Source: Proteobacteria bacterium UBA2133 (GTDB taxonomy: Bacteria; Pseudomonadota; Gammaproteobacteria; Arenicellales; UBA868). From it: a DNA stretch of 50,315 bases. A program made the position numbers and the translations under genes. Positions 42,652-50,315 of this stretch are shown one piece after another. The first letter of the stretch is position 1, and every line of letters begins with the position of its first letter. Location: assembly GCA_002327725.1 (NCBI GenBank), contig DCXP01000003.1, positions 1 through 50,315 of the forward strand, written 5' to 3'. The notes beneath the pieces were generated by a model that saw nothing but the letters and a program-made list of their open reading frames with translations, did not search any database and was not told where the DNA came from.

Positions 42652-43608
42652 ATGACTGAACAAAAACTAAAAGTCGGTGTCGTAGGCGTGGGGTATCTCG
42701 GTTCTATCCATGCCCAGATCTATCAGCGGATGCCGGATGTCACCCTGAGCGGGGTGATGGATACAGATGTCGAGGCAGGTGAGCGCATTGCCAGTGAGTG
42801 TGGTTGCACGTTTATTCGTGATGTCGAGCAGATGCTGGATAGCGTGGATGCGGTCAGTGTCGTGGTGCCGACCTCCGTGCACCGCGAGATTGCAGAACCG
42901 TTTCTGGAAAAACGTATCCCGGTGCTCCTGGAAAAACCCGTAGCGCACACCCTTGGCGATGCCCAAGCGATCGTCGACCTGGCGCGCCAAACCGGCACGC
43001 TCCTGCAGATAGGTCATCTCGAGCGTTTCAATGCGGGTGTGGTCAGACTCGCCGCCGAACTGGATCGACCACGATTTATTGAAGTCCATCGACTGGGTGA
43101 GTTTGTAGACCGCGCGACGGATGTCGACGTCGTTACAGATCTGATGATCCATGATATCGATATTGTGCTGTCGCTTGTTCCCTCAGAGCTTCGTTACGTA
43201 TCAGCGGTGGGGGCAAGGGTAGTCACTGATCATGTCGATATTGCCAATGCGCGCCTGGAATTTGACAACGGGGCGATTGTCAACGTGACCGCAAGCCGCA
43301 TCTCCTCCAGGAGGGTCCGCAGAATCCGGATCTTTGCCGAGTCATGTTACCTCGCGCTCAATTTTGAAGACCAGCAGATTGATGTTGCCCGGCCCGGGCC
43401 GCGCCCCCAGGAGGGCGGGTTCGCGCCCATTGTCACGGAATCACTTCAAGTTACGCCACGCGCGCCGCTCGATGCTGAGCTTGCGGATTTTGCCGATTGC
43501 GTCCGCACCGGCCGGGACCCGGTAGTCGGTGGCGAGGCGGGGGTGCGCGCGCTGCAGGTTGCGCACGAGGTTCGCCAGAGAATCGATGATTCTCTGCATA
43601 CTCTGTAG
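42652..43608 (+). CDS. Gfo/Idh/MocA-family NAD(P)-dependent oxidoreductase
   Basis: 318 residues from ATG at 42652. The N-terminal Rossmann fold shows KVGVVGVGYLGSIHAQ, the catalytic-region EKPVAHT motif is at about 100-106, and the C-terminal alpha/beta domain has DLMIHDIDIVLSLV, where the histidine of the family active site lies. The subgroup looks like sugar-nucleotide 3-dehydrogenases (GnnA or WlbA type), but no aminotransferase partner lies beside it. Divergent from the threonine aldolase gene over 214 bases. Confidence 0.85.
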   Translation: MTEQKLKVGVVGVGYLGSIHAQIYQRMPDVTLSGVMDTDVEAGERIASECGCTFIRDVEQMLDSVDAVSVVVPTSVHREIAEPFLEKRIPVLLEKPVAHTLGDAQAIVDLARQTGTLLQIGHLERFNAGVVRLAAELDRPRFIEVHRLGEFVDRATDVDVVTDLMIHDIDIVLSLVPSELRYVSAVGARVVTDHVDIANARLEFDNGAIVNVTASRISSRRVRRIRIFAESCYLALNFEDQQIDVARPGPRPQEGGFAPIVTESLQVTPRAPLDAELADFADCVRTGRDPVVGGEAGVRALQVAHEVRQRIDDSLHTL

Positions 43609-43651
43609 AACAGGTCGATTGACTGTGCCCGGGTAGTGGGACTCGTCGCTT

Positions 43652-44278
43652 GTGGTGGCCGAAGTACGGAACGATCTTGAGCAGCGGATACTGGCGCTGG
43701 CGGGCGTCTGCCAGTGTGCCATGCTTGCCCAGGAGCTCGCTCGCCGTGGGCATGCACAGCCGGAACCCTTGAGATGTGCGCTCAGCAGTATCCTGAGCCT
43801 CAATGAGACTGAGGTTGATGTTGCCCTTGGCGGAATTGAAGGCGTCTATGCCGGTTTGCCGGACTTGGGTTGGCAGCAGCCAGACCCCGCGGCGATCGAA
43901 AGATTAGGGTACACCATCGCGCTGATTGCGCTTCAAAAACGGCTTCGCCGTGACGACGGGGTTGCCAGCGATCTGCGGTCTCTTCTGGTCCAACTCCGGG
44001 ATGATCCGATTTCTCAAGATCCGGTCTCACTTGATACCGTTAGGGCCTTTGCTGAGATTTATGCTGCTACGGTCAGCACACTCTCGCAGAAGATCATGGT
44101 TCGCGGTGACCAGCAGTATCTTAAGAATGATAATACTGTGTCGACGGTCCGGGCAGTGCTGTTAGCGGGTGTGCGCTCGGCTTACCTCTTTCATGAGCAT
44201 GGCGGGCGCAAATGGCATCTTTTTTTCGGCCGGAAAAAATTGGCGGCAGCGGCGAACGCGTTGATGCAAACCCATTAA
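43652..44278 (+). CDS. hflD: HflD homologue (high frequency lysogenisation protein)
   Basis: 208 residues from GTG at 43652 (a second GTG at 43655). HflD is a helical membrane-associated protein, known in E. coli for binding lambda CII. The match is by pattern: LALAGVCQCAMLAQELAR, LSSILSLN, the YTIALIALQKRL segment, and the C-terminal VRAVLLAGVRSAYLFHEHGG. In most relatives hflD lies between mnmA and purB; neither is present here. A terminator overlaps its stop codon. Confidence 0.9.
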   Translation: MVAEVRNDLEQRILALAGVCQCAMLAQELARRGHAQPEPLRCALSSILSLNETEVDVALGGIEGVYAGLPDLGWQQPDPAAIERLGYTIALIALQKRLRRDDGVASDLRSLLVQLRDDPISQDPVSLDTVRAFAEIYAATVSTLSQKIMVRGDQQYLKNDNTVSTVRAVLLAGVRSAYLFHEHGGRKWHLFFGRKKLAAAANALMQTH

Positions 44279-44290
44279 CGAGCTTTTTTT
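44259..44290 (+). terminator. Rho-independent terminator of hflD, overlapping its stop codon
   Basis: CGTTGATG (44259-44266) pairs with CATTAACG (44273-44280), with one G-U pair and a six-base loop; AGC and then seven T residues follow (44284-44290). The TAA stop of hflD (44276-44278) is inside the right arm. The convergent NRDE gene ends at 44299. Confidence 0.75.
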
Positions 44291-44298
44291 GACGAGCC

Positions 44299-45084
44299 TC
44301 AGTTTCGGGATATCAATCCAAGGCGTACGGCGCTCTCACCGTCGCAGCATCCTTTGTTGTCGAAGGTTCTCTCGAAAAAGTGCGCCTGTTTCTCGCGATT
44401 AACCAGGATGACACTGCTGGCCCGGGTGCCATAATCAGCGCCGCTCACAAAGATCACTTTTCCGACCATCTCGGACAGGCTTTCACCTTTAGAGGAACCG
44501 GTGGACCCTTGCACGGGCTGTGGGTCAGCGAGCAGCGAAAATAACCTGTTTTTCAGCGCCTCAAAATCAGCGGCCAGTGCGATCGTTTCTGAAAAGCGCA
44601 CACGGCCAACCCGGATTTTGGGCCATTCATCCTGGGGTGGGATATTGCTGAGGACGAAGCAGCCGGCGGTTGCCTGGGAGAAGGTTTCCGTCGCGTTGCT
44701 CAGAATGGATATCTGATTGACGGTTCCCGCAATCAGATTAAAGCCCCCGTAACCTGACTGCTTGGCAAGAGTCCCGTTCGCCACCGCGTCGACAACATGA
44801 CGGCGGCCGAGAAGGAAGTCCCGCACGATCGCGCCTCTCGACAGTGCGCCCGGTTTTGATGAGACGGTTTCTGTGCGGCAATTGGTCAAGGCCGCGAAGC
44901 GGCCATCTTCCGAGAGACCAAGCCATGTACCACCGCCGGTGAGGTCGCGCCCCGCGACGATAGCGGGTGATCCTGGCCAGCGCGTCAGTGACTGCGTGGG
45001 GCGGACAAAATACTCGTCGCGATTGGCCGCAACGATCAACGGAAACTCAGGGTGAACCCCAAGCGCGGCGGCGACAAAACACAT
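44299..45084 (-). CDS. NRDE-family (TANGO2-like) protein
   Basis: 261 residues starting MCF, with the family-defining NRDE motif in IVAANRDEYFVRP (about 19-31), followed by AGRDLTGGGTWLG and FAALTNCR. The N-terminal Cys2 is conserved in this Ntn-hydrolase-like family, which includes human TANGO2, linked to heme handling. No enzymatic activity is firmly assigned. It follows yhbY by 27 bases on the same strand. Confidence 0.88.
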   Translation of the reverse strand: MCFVAAALGVHPEFPLIVAANRDEYFVRPTQSLTRWPGSPAIVAGRDLTGGGTWLGLSEDGRFAALTNCRTETVSSKPGALSRGAIVRDFLLGRRHVVDAVANGTLAKQSGYGGFNLIAGTVNQISILSNATETFSQATAGCFVLSNIPPQDEWPKIRVGRVRFSETIALAADFEALKNRLFSLLADPQPVQGSTGSSKGESLSEMVGKVIFVSGADYGTRASSVILVNREKQAHFFERTFDNKGCCDGESAVRLGLISRN

Positions 45085-45111
45085 AGCCGGAACGGATCCC
45101 AGTTAAAATGC

Positions 45112-45402
45112 CTAGGGCAGTTGGATCAGGCCGGCCGGCGAACTGCGAAAGGCCACCCCGACCCGGCCGATCAACTGCACCGGGGCCGACTCGGTCATCG
45201 AGCACAAGTGATCGAGCAGGCTCCGTTTTTCACTTTTTGACAGAGACGGCAGCCGGATTTTTACCAGTTCATGACTTGTAAGCGCGTTTTCAAGTTCAGA
45301 CGCCACGGCCGGGGTGGCACCGGCAGCGCCGACGGTCACCACGGGCTTTAAGTGATGGGCGAGTGCCCGAAGGTGATTGAGTTGTTTGCCGCTCAGGTTC
45401 AT
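45112..45402 (-). CDS. yhbY: CRM-domain RNA-binding protein YhbY
   Basis: 96 residues from ATG at 45402; the longer open frame to 45654 is antisense to rlmE and rejected. It is a single CRM domain: the QLNHLRALAHHLKPVVTVG opening, then the loop VTVGAAGATPAV (a GxxG-type RNA-binding loop) and ENALTSHELVKIRL. YhbY associates with pre-50S ribosomes. Divergent from rlmE, as in E. coli, separated by 54 bases. Confidence 0.93.
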   Translation of the reverse strand: MNLSGKQLNHLRALAHHLKPVVTVGAAGATPAVASELENALTSHELVKIRLPSLSKSEKRSLLDHLCSMTESAPVQLIGRVGVAFRSSPAGLIQLP

Positions 45403-45456
45403 AAAGATTTGGACGGGTAACCAGAATTCCGGGATACAGCATACCATTGAGGTCTG

Positions 45457-46095
45457 ATGAGTTCTAAACGGGCTTCCCGAAGCAGAAGCTGGGTTGAGCG
45501 TCAACGGAAAGACCCCTATGTCCGAAAGGCGAGAGCAGGGGCTTATCGTTCCCGGGCGGCGTTCAAGCTCGAGCAACTGGACCAGAAGGAGAGACTGCTG
45601 CGCCCGGGTATGTCGGTGGTGGATCTTGGCGCTGCCCCAGGCAGTTGGAGCCAATATGCGGCTTCTCGGGTCGGCCCGACGGGCTCGGTAATTGCGCTTG
45701 ACCGATTGGCAATGGACCCCGTCCCCGGGGTCGAGCAGATCACCGGGGATTTTATGGATCCCGGCACCGTTACGATCCTCAACGAAGCGCTTGGCGGACG
45801 TCCCGTAGACCTTGTAATTTCTGATTTAGCCCCCAACCTTACCGGTGTGGCGAGCATTGACCAAACCGCGATGGAAGGGCTTGTTCTGGCCGTGGTCCAG
45901 TTTGCCAGCCAGCAACTGGGCCGCAAAGGCGTTCTGGTGACCAAGTTCTTTGAGGGGTCGCAGGCGCACACCCTGCGCCGCACTGTAGAAAGTTTCTTTC
46001 ATGCCAGCCGTGTCAGAAAGCCCGACGCCTCGCGCGCAAAGAGCACCGAAGCCTACCTTGTGGCGCGCCAGCCGCTCACCAGGGCCGGTTGTTAA
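45457..46095 (+). CDS. rlmE: 23S rRNA Um2552 methyltransferase RlmE (FtsJ/RrmJ)
   Basis: 212 residues. The SAM site reads VVDLGAAPGSWSQYA (about 50-64), with SDLAPNLTGV and VTKFFEG carrying catalytic Asp and Lys, and the leading basic Lys in the N-terminal YVRKARAGAYRSRAAFKLEQ segment (split here for length: YVRKARAGAYRSRA). It methylates U2552 in the A-loop. Upstream of ftsH, as in E. coli. Confidence 0.96.
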   Translation: MSSKRASRSRSWVERQRKDPYVRKARAGAYRSRAAFKLEQLDQKERLLRPGMSVVDLGAAPGSWSQYAASRVGPTGSVIALDRLAMDPVPGVEQITGDFMDPGTVTILNEALGGRPVDLVISDLAPNLTGVASIDQTAMEGLVLAVVQFASQQLGRKGVLVTKFFEGSQAHTLRRTVESFFHASRVRKPDASRAKSTEAYLVARQPLTRAGC

Positions 46096-46210
46096 TATGG
46101 CGCCTGTGTTTGTGTTTCGGGGCAAAAACTCTCAGAATCTCTTTATTCCTGTGCTTTGTTCTGCTTTTTTCAGGACTGATCGTTGATTGAAGTGTCATCA
46201 TCTATGACTT

Positions 46211-48130
46211 ATGAATAATCTTACGAAGAATCTCGTGCTCTGGCTGGTAATCGCCATGGTGCTGATGGCGGTGTTTAACAACTTTGCGCCTGAGCAGAAC
46301 CGTTCCGGTCAGGAGATTGATTACTCCGTCTTCCTCGACGAAGTGGAGCGGGGGTCGATCGAACAGGTGACCATCGATGGCGCAACGATCTATATCCGGG
46401 GTCGCAACGGTGAGCGTTATGTCACCTACTCGCCCGGTGACCCCGGGCTGGTCAATGATCTTCTGAAGGCCGATATCGTCATCAAGGCGCAGAAAGAGGA
46501 ACAGCCTTCATTACTGATGCAGATATTCATCAGCTGGTTCCCGCTGTTGCTGCTCATCGGCGTCTGGATATTTTTCATGCGTCAGATGCAGGGCGGTGGT
46601 GGCCGTGGCGCGCTGAGTTTTGGCAAAAGCAAGGCACGGATGCTGACGGAAGACAAGAACAATGTGACCTTCGAGGATGTCGCAGGCGTTGATGAAGCCA
46701 AGGAAGAGGTAGGCGAGCTGGTCGAATTCCTTCAGGATCCGTCGCGGTTCCAGAAACTGGGGGGACGAATTCCGCGCGGTGTGCTGATGACAGGCAGCCC
46801 CGGAACCGGCAAGACCCTGCTGGCCCGGGCGATTGCCGGGGAAGCCAAGGTGCCGTTTTTCACGATCTCGGGATCGGATTTTGTAGAGATGTTCGTCGGT
46901 GTCGGCGCCTCGCGGGTTCGGGACATGTTTGATCAGGCGAAGAAGAACGCGCCCTGCATCATTTTTATCGATGAAATCGATGCTGTCGGACGCCAGCGTG
47001 GGGCCGGACTCGGCGGCGGTCATGACGAGCGTGAACAAACGCTGAACCAGTTACTGGTCGAGATGGACGGCTTTGACGGCAACGAGGGCGTCATCGTAAT
47101 TGCGGCGACAAACCGGCCCGACGTGTTGGATCCGGCGTTGCTGCGCCCCGGCCGGTTTGACCGCCAGGTTCATGTGCCATTGCCTGACATTCGCGGACGT
47201 GAGGCGATCCTGAAAGTCCACATGCGCAAGGTCCCGGTGGATAGTGATGTAGATGCTGCCATCATCGCGCGGGGCACGCCGGGATTCTCGGGTGCGGATC
47301 TTGCCAACCTCGTTAACGAGGCGGCACTCTTTGCCGCCCGCGGCGGCCGGCGCAAAGTGTCGATGGAGCAGTTCGAACTCGCGAAAGACAAGGTCATCAT
47401 GGGCGTCGAGCGGCGCTCCATTGTGATGCCGGAAGAGGAGCGGCTGAATACCGCGTACCATGAATCCGGGCACACCGTCGTCGCCAAGGTACTCGCGGAT
47501 CGTACCGATCCGGTCCACAAGGTCACCATCATCCCGAGAGGTCGGGCACTGGGTGTCACGATGCAGTTGCCGGAAGAAGACCGCTACAGTCATAACCGAG
47601 AGCACCTGCTCGCCCGTATCGCAGTCCTGATGGGTGGGCGGATTGCCGAGGAAGTGTTCATGGACCAGATGACCACCGGCGCGGCAAACGATTTTGAGCA
47701 GGCGACCAACCTGGCGCAGAAGATGGTCCAGCGCTGGGGTATGAGCGACCACCTCGGCCCCAGAGTCTATGGCGACAACGAATCGGAAGTGTTCCTCGGC
47801 CGGGACATGACAACGCACCGGAACATCAGTAATGCGACTGCGGAACAGGTTGACCAGGAAGTCAGCCGCATTATCGAGGAACAATATGATCGTGCCCGGC
47901 AGATTATCGCGTCGCGCAAGGAAATCATAGAGGCCATGGCGCACGCCCTGATGGATTGGGAGACGCTTGAATCTGACCAGATTGATCAGATCATGAAAGG
48001 CGAGACGCCCCGTCCGCCCACGCCGGGGGACGGAGACAGCGGAGACCGGTCAAGTGGCGATGGCGGTGAGCAGTCGGAGCGCCCCGACATCAAGCCGAGC
48101 ATGGACTCTCCCGCGAGCGACTCTGCCTGA
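46211..48130 (+). CDS. ftsH: ATP-dependent zinc metalloprotease FtsH
   Basis: 639 residues: two transmembrane helices (about 7-25 and 101-123) around a periplasmic domain, an AAA+ domain and a zinc protease domain. Walker A reads TGSPGTGKT, with Ser where Pro is usual; Walker B is IIFIDEIDAVG; the SRH arginines are in RPDVLDPALLRPGRFD. The zinc site is YHESGH (about 416-421) with a downstream acidic ligand. A Gly/Ser/Asp-rich tail of about 50 residues is disordered. It degrades membrane proteins and regulators such as LpxC and RpoH. The 115 bases upstream show no clear heat-shock promoter. Confidence 0.97.
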   Translation: MNNLTKNLVLWLVIAMVLMAVFNNFAPEQNRSGQEIDYSVFLDEVERGSIEQVTIDGATIYIRGRNGERYVTYSPGDPGLVNDLLKADIVIKAQKEEQPSLLMQIFISWFPLLLLIGVWIFFMRQMQGGGGRGALSFGKSKARMLTEDKNNVTFEDVAGVDEAKEEVGELVEFLQDPSRFQKLGGRIPRGVLMTGSPGTGKTLLARAIAGEAKVPFFTISGSDFVEMFVGVGASRVRDMFDQAKKNAPCIIFIDEIDAVGRQRGAGLGGGHDEREQTLNQLLVEMDGFDGNEGVIVIAATNRPDVLDPALLRPGRFDRQVHVPLPDIRGREAILKVHMRKVPVDSDVDAAIIARGTPGFSGADLANLVNEAALFAARGGRRKVSMEQFELAKDKVIMGVERRSIVMPEEERLNTAYHESGHTVVAKVLADRTDPVHKVTIIPRGRALGVTMQLPEEDRYSHNREHLLARIAVLMGGRIAEEVFMDQMTTGAANDFEQATNLAQKMVQRWGMSDHLGPRVYGDNESEVFLGRDMTTHRNISNATAEQVDQEVSRIIEEQYDRARQIIASRKEIIEAMAHALMDWETLESDQIDQIMKGETPRPPTPGDGDSGDRSSGDGGEQSERPDIKPSMDSPASDSA

Positions 48131-48167
48131 CGCTGGGCGTCGGGCCTGCGGCCCGGGTTGTGGCCGG

Positions 48168-48998
48168 ATGCTTCGTTTGCCTGTGAATCACAATCCCCAG
48201 ATCATGGGGATCATCAACGTTACGCCGGATTCCTTTTCCGACGGCGGTCAGTTCGATTCCACCGGTTCGGCTATTGCGCACGGCCGCCGAATGGCAATAG
48301 AGGGTGCCGATATCGTTGATATCGGGGGGGAGTCAACGCGTCCGGGTGCCCAGGCTGTGCCGGCCAGGCAGGAGATCGAGCGTGTGGTCCCGGTCATCTC
48401 AACTTTAGCCGGCGAAGGCATCACGGTGTCGGTAGATACCAGCAAGCCCGAGGTCATGGAAGCCGCAGTCGGTGCGGGCGCCAGTATGGTCAACGATATC
48501 TATGCACTACAAAGGCCGGGTGCGCTTGAGGTAGCGGCCCAACTCGAGGTTCCCATCTGTCTCATGCATATGCAGGGAACGCCTGCCAGCATGCAGAAAA
48601 CGCCGCGTTATGACGATGTAGGTGCCGAAATTGAGCAGTTTCTGAAAGCCCGTATCGAAGTCTGCCTGGATGCCGGTATCGATCGTGCTCGACTGGTCGT
48701 GGACCCCGGTTTCGGATTTGGCAAGACCCGCGAACATAACCATGCCCTGATGGGCGAACTGGCGCGTTTTGCGAACCTCGGCGCGTCTTTGCTTATCGGG
48801 GTTTCCCGCAAGGCCTTTGTTCGCGCCCTGGTCCAGGTCGACTCAGGTGAAATTCTTGATCAGTTAAGTGCGCTGCTTGCGGTGCTCGCCGTTGAGCAGG
48901 GGGCGAAGCTCGTCAGGGTGCATAACGTACCGGCCACCCGAAGACTGATGGATGCCAGGCGCAGGCTGGAAGTTATGCCGCCTCAGTCGGTAAACTGA
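48168..48998 (+). CDS. folP: Dihydropteroate synthase
   Basis: 276 residues from ATG at 48168; the open frame into ftsH is not used. Both signatures are present: IMGIINVTPDSFSDGG near the start and the DPGFGFGKTREHN segment near 180. It joins p-aminobenzoate to the pterin precursor in folate synthesis and is the sulphonamide target. It stands 37 bases after ftsH and 4 bases before glmM, the ftsH-folP-glmM order of gammaproteobacteria. Confidence 0.97.
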   Translation: MLRLPVNHNPQIMGIINVTPDSFSDGGQFDSTGSAIAHGRRMAIEGADIVDIGGESTRPGAQAVPARQEIERVVPVISTLAGEGITVSVDTSKPEVMEAAVGAGASMVNDIYALQRPGALEVAAQLEVPICLMHMQGTPASMQKTPRYDDVGAEIEQFLKARIEVCLDAGIDRARLVVDPGFGFGKTREHNHALMGELARFANLGASLLIGVSRKAFVRALVQVDSGEILDQLSALLAVLAVEQGAKLVRVHNVPATRRLMDARRRLEVMPPQSVN

Positions 48999-49002
48999 GC
49001 CG

Positions 49003-50315
49003 ATGAGGAAGCGAGGCTATTTCGGAACAGACGGTGTTCGAGGGAGAGTCGGTGCGTCACCCGTGACACCGGCCGAGGTGCTGCATCTGGGCTGGGCCGC
49101 AGGCCGCGTGCTCGGCGCCGGCCATGCGCGCGGGCGAGTCATTATCGGCAAGGATACCCGGATCTCGGGCTATCTTCTGGAGTCTGCCCTGGAGGCGGGC
49201 CTCAGTGCTGCCGGGGTGGACATTGCCCTGACGGGTCCGCTACCGACGCCGGGGATCGCGCACCTGACCCACCAGGTAGGAGCATGCGGCGGCATTGTGA
49301 TCAGCGCGTCCCATAACCCGTATCACGACAACGGCATCAAGTTTTTCTCCGAGTCCGGCAGGAAGCTTGATGACGAAACCGAAGCCGCGATCGAGGACCT
49401 GATGTCTGAACCGATGACCACGGTGGCGCCGGAAGCGCTCGGCAAAGCAGAACGGCTGATCGATGCTTTGCCCCGTTATTCCGAGCACTGCCGCAGCACG
49501 CTCCCTCCCGGGGTCAGGCTCGATGGGCTCAGGATCGCAGTGGATTGCGCTAACGGCGCCGCCTATCAGGTAGGACCCCTGGTGCTGCGCGAACTGGGAG
49601 CCGAAGTGGTCTGTACCGGAATTGAACCTGATGGCTTTAACATCAACCGGGACGGGGGTTCAATGTATCCGGACACGATCTGCAGTCTGGTTCGTGAATC
49701 CGGCGCTAATATCGGGATCGCCTTTGATGGGGATGCCGACCGGGTCGTACTCGCGGATGCTCAGGGACGCCTGGTCGACGGCGACGGCATCTTGTTCGTA
49801 CTGAGTCAGCATCGTCACCAGCTCGGCGATTGCAAGGGCGTGGTAGGCACGCAGATGACGAATCTGGGTGTCGAGCTTGCGTGCCGAACGAAGGGGATTG
49901 AATTTGTCAGGGCCAAGGTGGGAGACCGGTATGTGCTGGAGGAGCTCTTGACACGGCAATGGTTTCTCGGCGGAGAAACTTCGGGACATATTCTGTCGCT
50001 GGATCGAACCACAACGGGCGACGGTCTGGTGGCAGCGCTTGCGGTGCTTGAGGTTATGCAGTTGACCGGTACGGCGCTGGCAGATCTGGTCAACGGCCTG
50101 CAGATATTTCCCCAGAAATTAATCAATGTTTCGGTCGAGCACGCAACACCAGCAGAACTGCTGTCCCACCCGCGAATCACGGACTCGGTAACCTCCTGTG
50201 AGCGTGAACTGGGCGAGCGGGGACGGGTGGTCCTGCGAGCCTCCGGTACGGAACCGGTGATACGGGTCATGGTGGAGGGCGAGGATGCTGTCAGCGTGGG
50301 AAAACTTGCCGAGGG
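49003..50315 (+). CDS. glmM: Phosphoglucosamine mutase, 3' end outside the window
   Basis: The frame from ATG at 49003 is open to the last base, giving 437 full codons; GlmM is usually 445-450 residues, so only the last few are missing. The phosphoserine loop is SASHNPYHDNGIKFF with the reactive Ser103, the metal loop is FDGDADR, and the C-terminal phosphate-binding RASGTEPVIRVM is present. It converts glucosamine 6-phosphate to glucosamine 1-phosphate for peptidoglycan and LPS. It starts 4 bases after folP. Confidence 0.96.
   Translation, partial: MRKRGYFGTDGVRGRVGASPVTPAEVLHLGWAAGRVLGAGHARGRVIIGKDTRISGYLLESALEAGLSAAGVDIALTGPLPTPGIAHLTHQVGACGGIVISASHNPYHDNGIKFFSESGRKLDDETEAAIEDLMSEPMTTVAPEALGKAERLIDALPRYSEHCRSTLPPGVRLDGLRIAVDCANGAAYQVGPLVLRELGAEVVCTGIEPDGFNINRDGGSMYPDTICSLVRESGANIGIAFDGDADRVVLADAQGRLVDGDGILFVLSQHRHQLGDCKGVVGTQMTNLGVELACRTKGIEFVRAKVGDRYVLEELLTRQWFLGGETSGHILSLDRTTTGDGLVAALAVLEVMQLTGTALADLVNGLQIFPQKLINVSVEHATPAELLSHPRITDSVTSCERELGERGRVVLRASGTEPVIRVMVEGEDAVSVGKLAE

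Noticed and set aside
47051..47944. Long minus-strand reading frame opposite ftsH
   Set aside because: Antisense to the AAA+ and protease domains of a clear ftsH; composition is that of a shadow frame.

Overview
The window reads as about 50 kb of chromosome from a gammaproteobacterium of moderately high GC. The basis is gene content and gene order. It carries several blocks whose order is well known from Escherichia and Pseudomonas: queA-tgt-yajC-secD-secF; nrdR-ribD-ribE-ribBA-nusB-thiL-pgpA; suhB/trmJ-iscA-ndk-rlmN-pilF-rodZ-hisS-yfgM-bamB-der-xseA/guaB-guaA-tadA; and yhbY/rlmE-ftsH-folP-glmM. No tRNA or rRNA gene, insertion sequence, prophage or CRISPR array was found. The genus cannot be named from the sequence alone.

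Layout. 1-1224 is the 3' part of an AT-richer radical SAM gene, probably the edge of an accessory island. 1328-7345 holds small accessory genes: thpR, a GMC oxidoreductase with a membrane metallophosphatase, a GYD-domain protein, a membrane protein with a winged-helix regulator, and a GNAT acetyltransferase. 7432-12857 covers queuosine synthesis and the Sec accessory complex. 12886-18113 covers nrdR, riboflavin, nusB, thiL and pgpA. 18157-30301 runs through ferredoxin, suhB, trmJ, an Fe-S/RNA-modification cluster, type IV pilus and cell-shape genes, hisS, the BamB region and der. 30332-36696 has xseA divergent from guaBA, a small membrane protein, a decayed DUF2189 gene and tadA. 36669-45402 is more metabolic: a GlxA-type regulator divergent from an indolepyruvate ferredoxin oxidoreductase fusion, a threonine aldolase, a Gfo/Idh/MocA dehydrogenase, hflD, an NRDE protein and yhbY. 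45457-50315 is rlmE-ftsH-folP-glmM, with glmM cut by the window end.

How the genes work together. RNA modification is a recurring theme (queA, tgt, trmJ, mtaB, rlmN, tadA, rlmE), alongside envelope biogenesis (secDF/yajC, bamB, pilF, rodZ, pgpA, glmM) and GMP synthesis (guaBA). Tight stop/start overlaps indicate real operons: queA-tgt, nrdR-ribD-ribE-ribBA, nusB-thiL-pgpA, iscA-mtaB, rlmN-pilF-rodZ-hisS and yfgM-bamB.

Most unusual points. The isc locus is reduced to a single A-type carrier directly abutting an mtaB gene. ribH and a functional GTP cyclohydrolase II are missing from the riboflavin cluster. ispG is absent between rodZ and hisS. guaB has a consensus promoter placed so that its mRNA would be leaderless. 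A strong orphan terminator lies in the leader region of xseA. A frameshifted DUF2189 relic precedes tadA. No wholly new multi-gene system was found; most of the window is conserved core genome.
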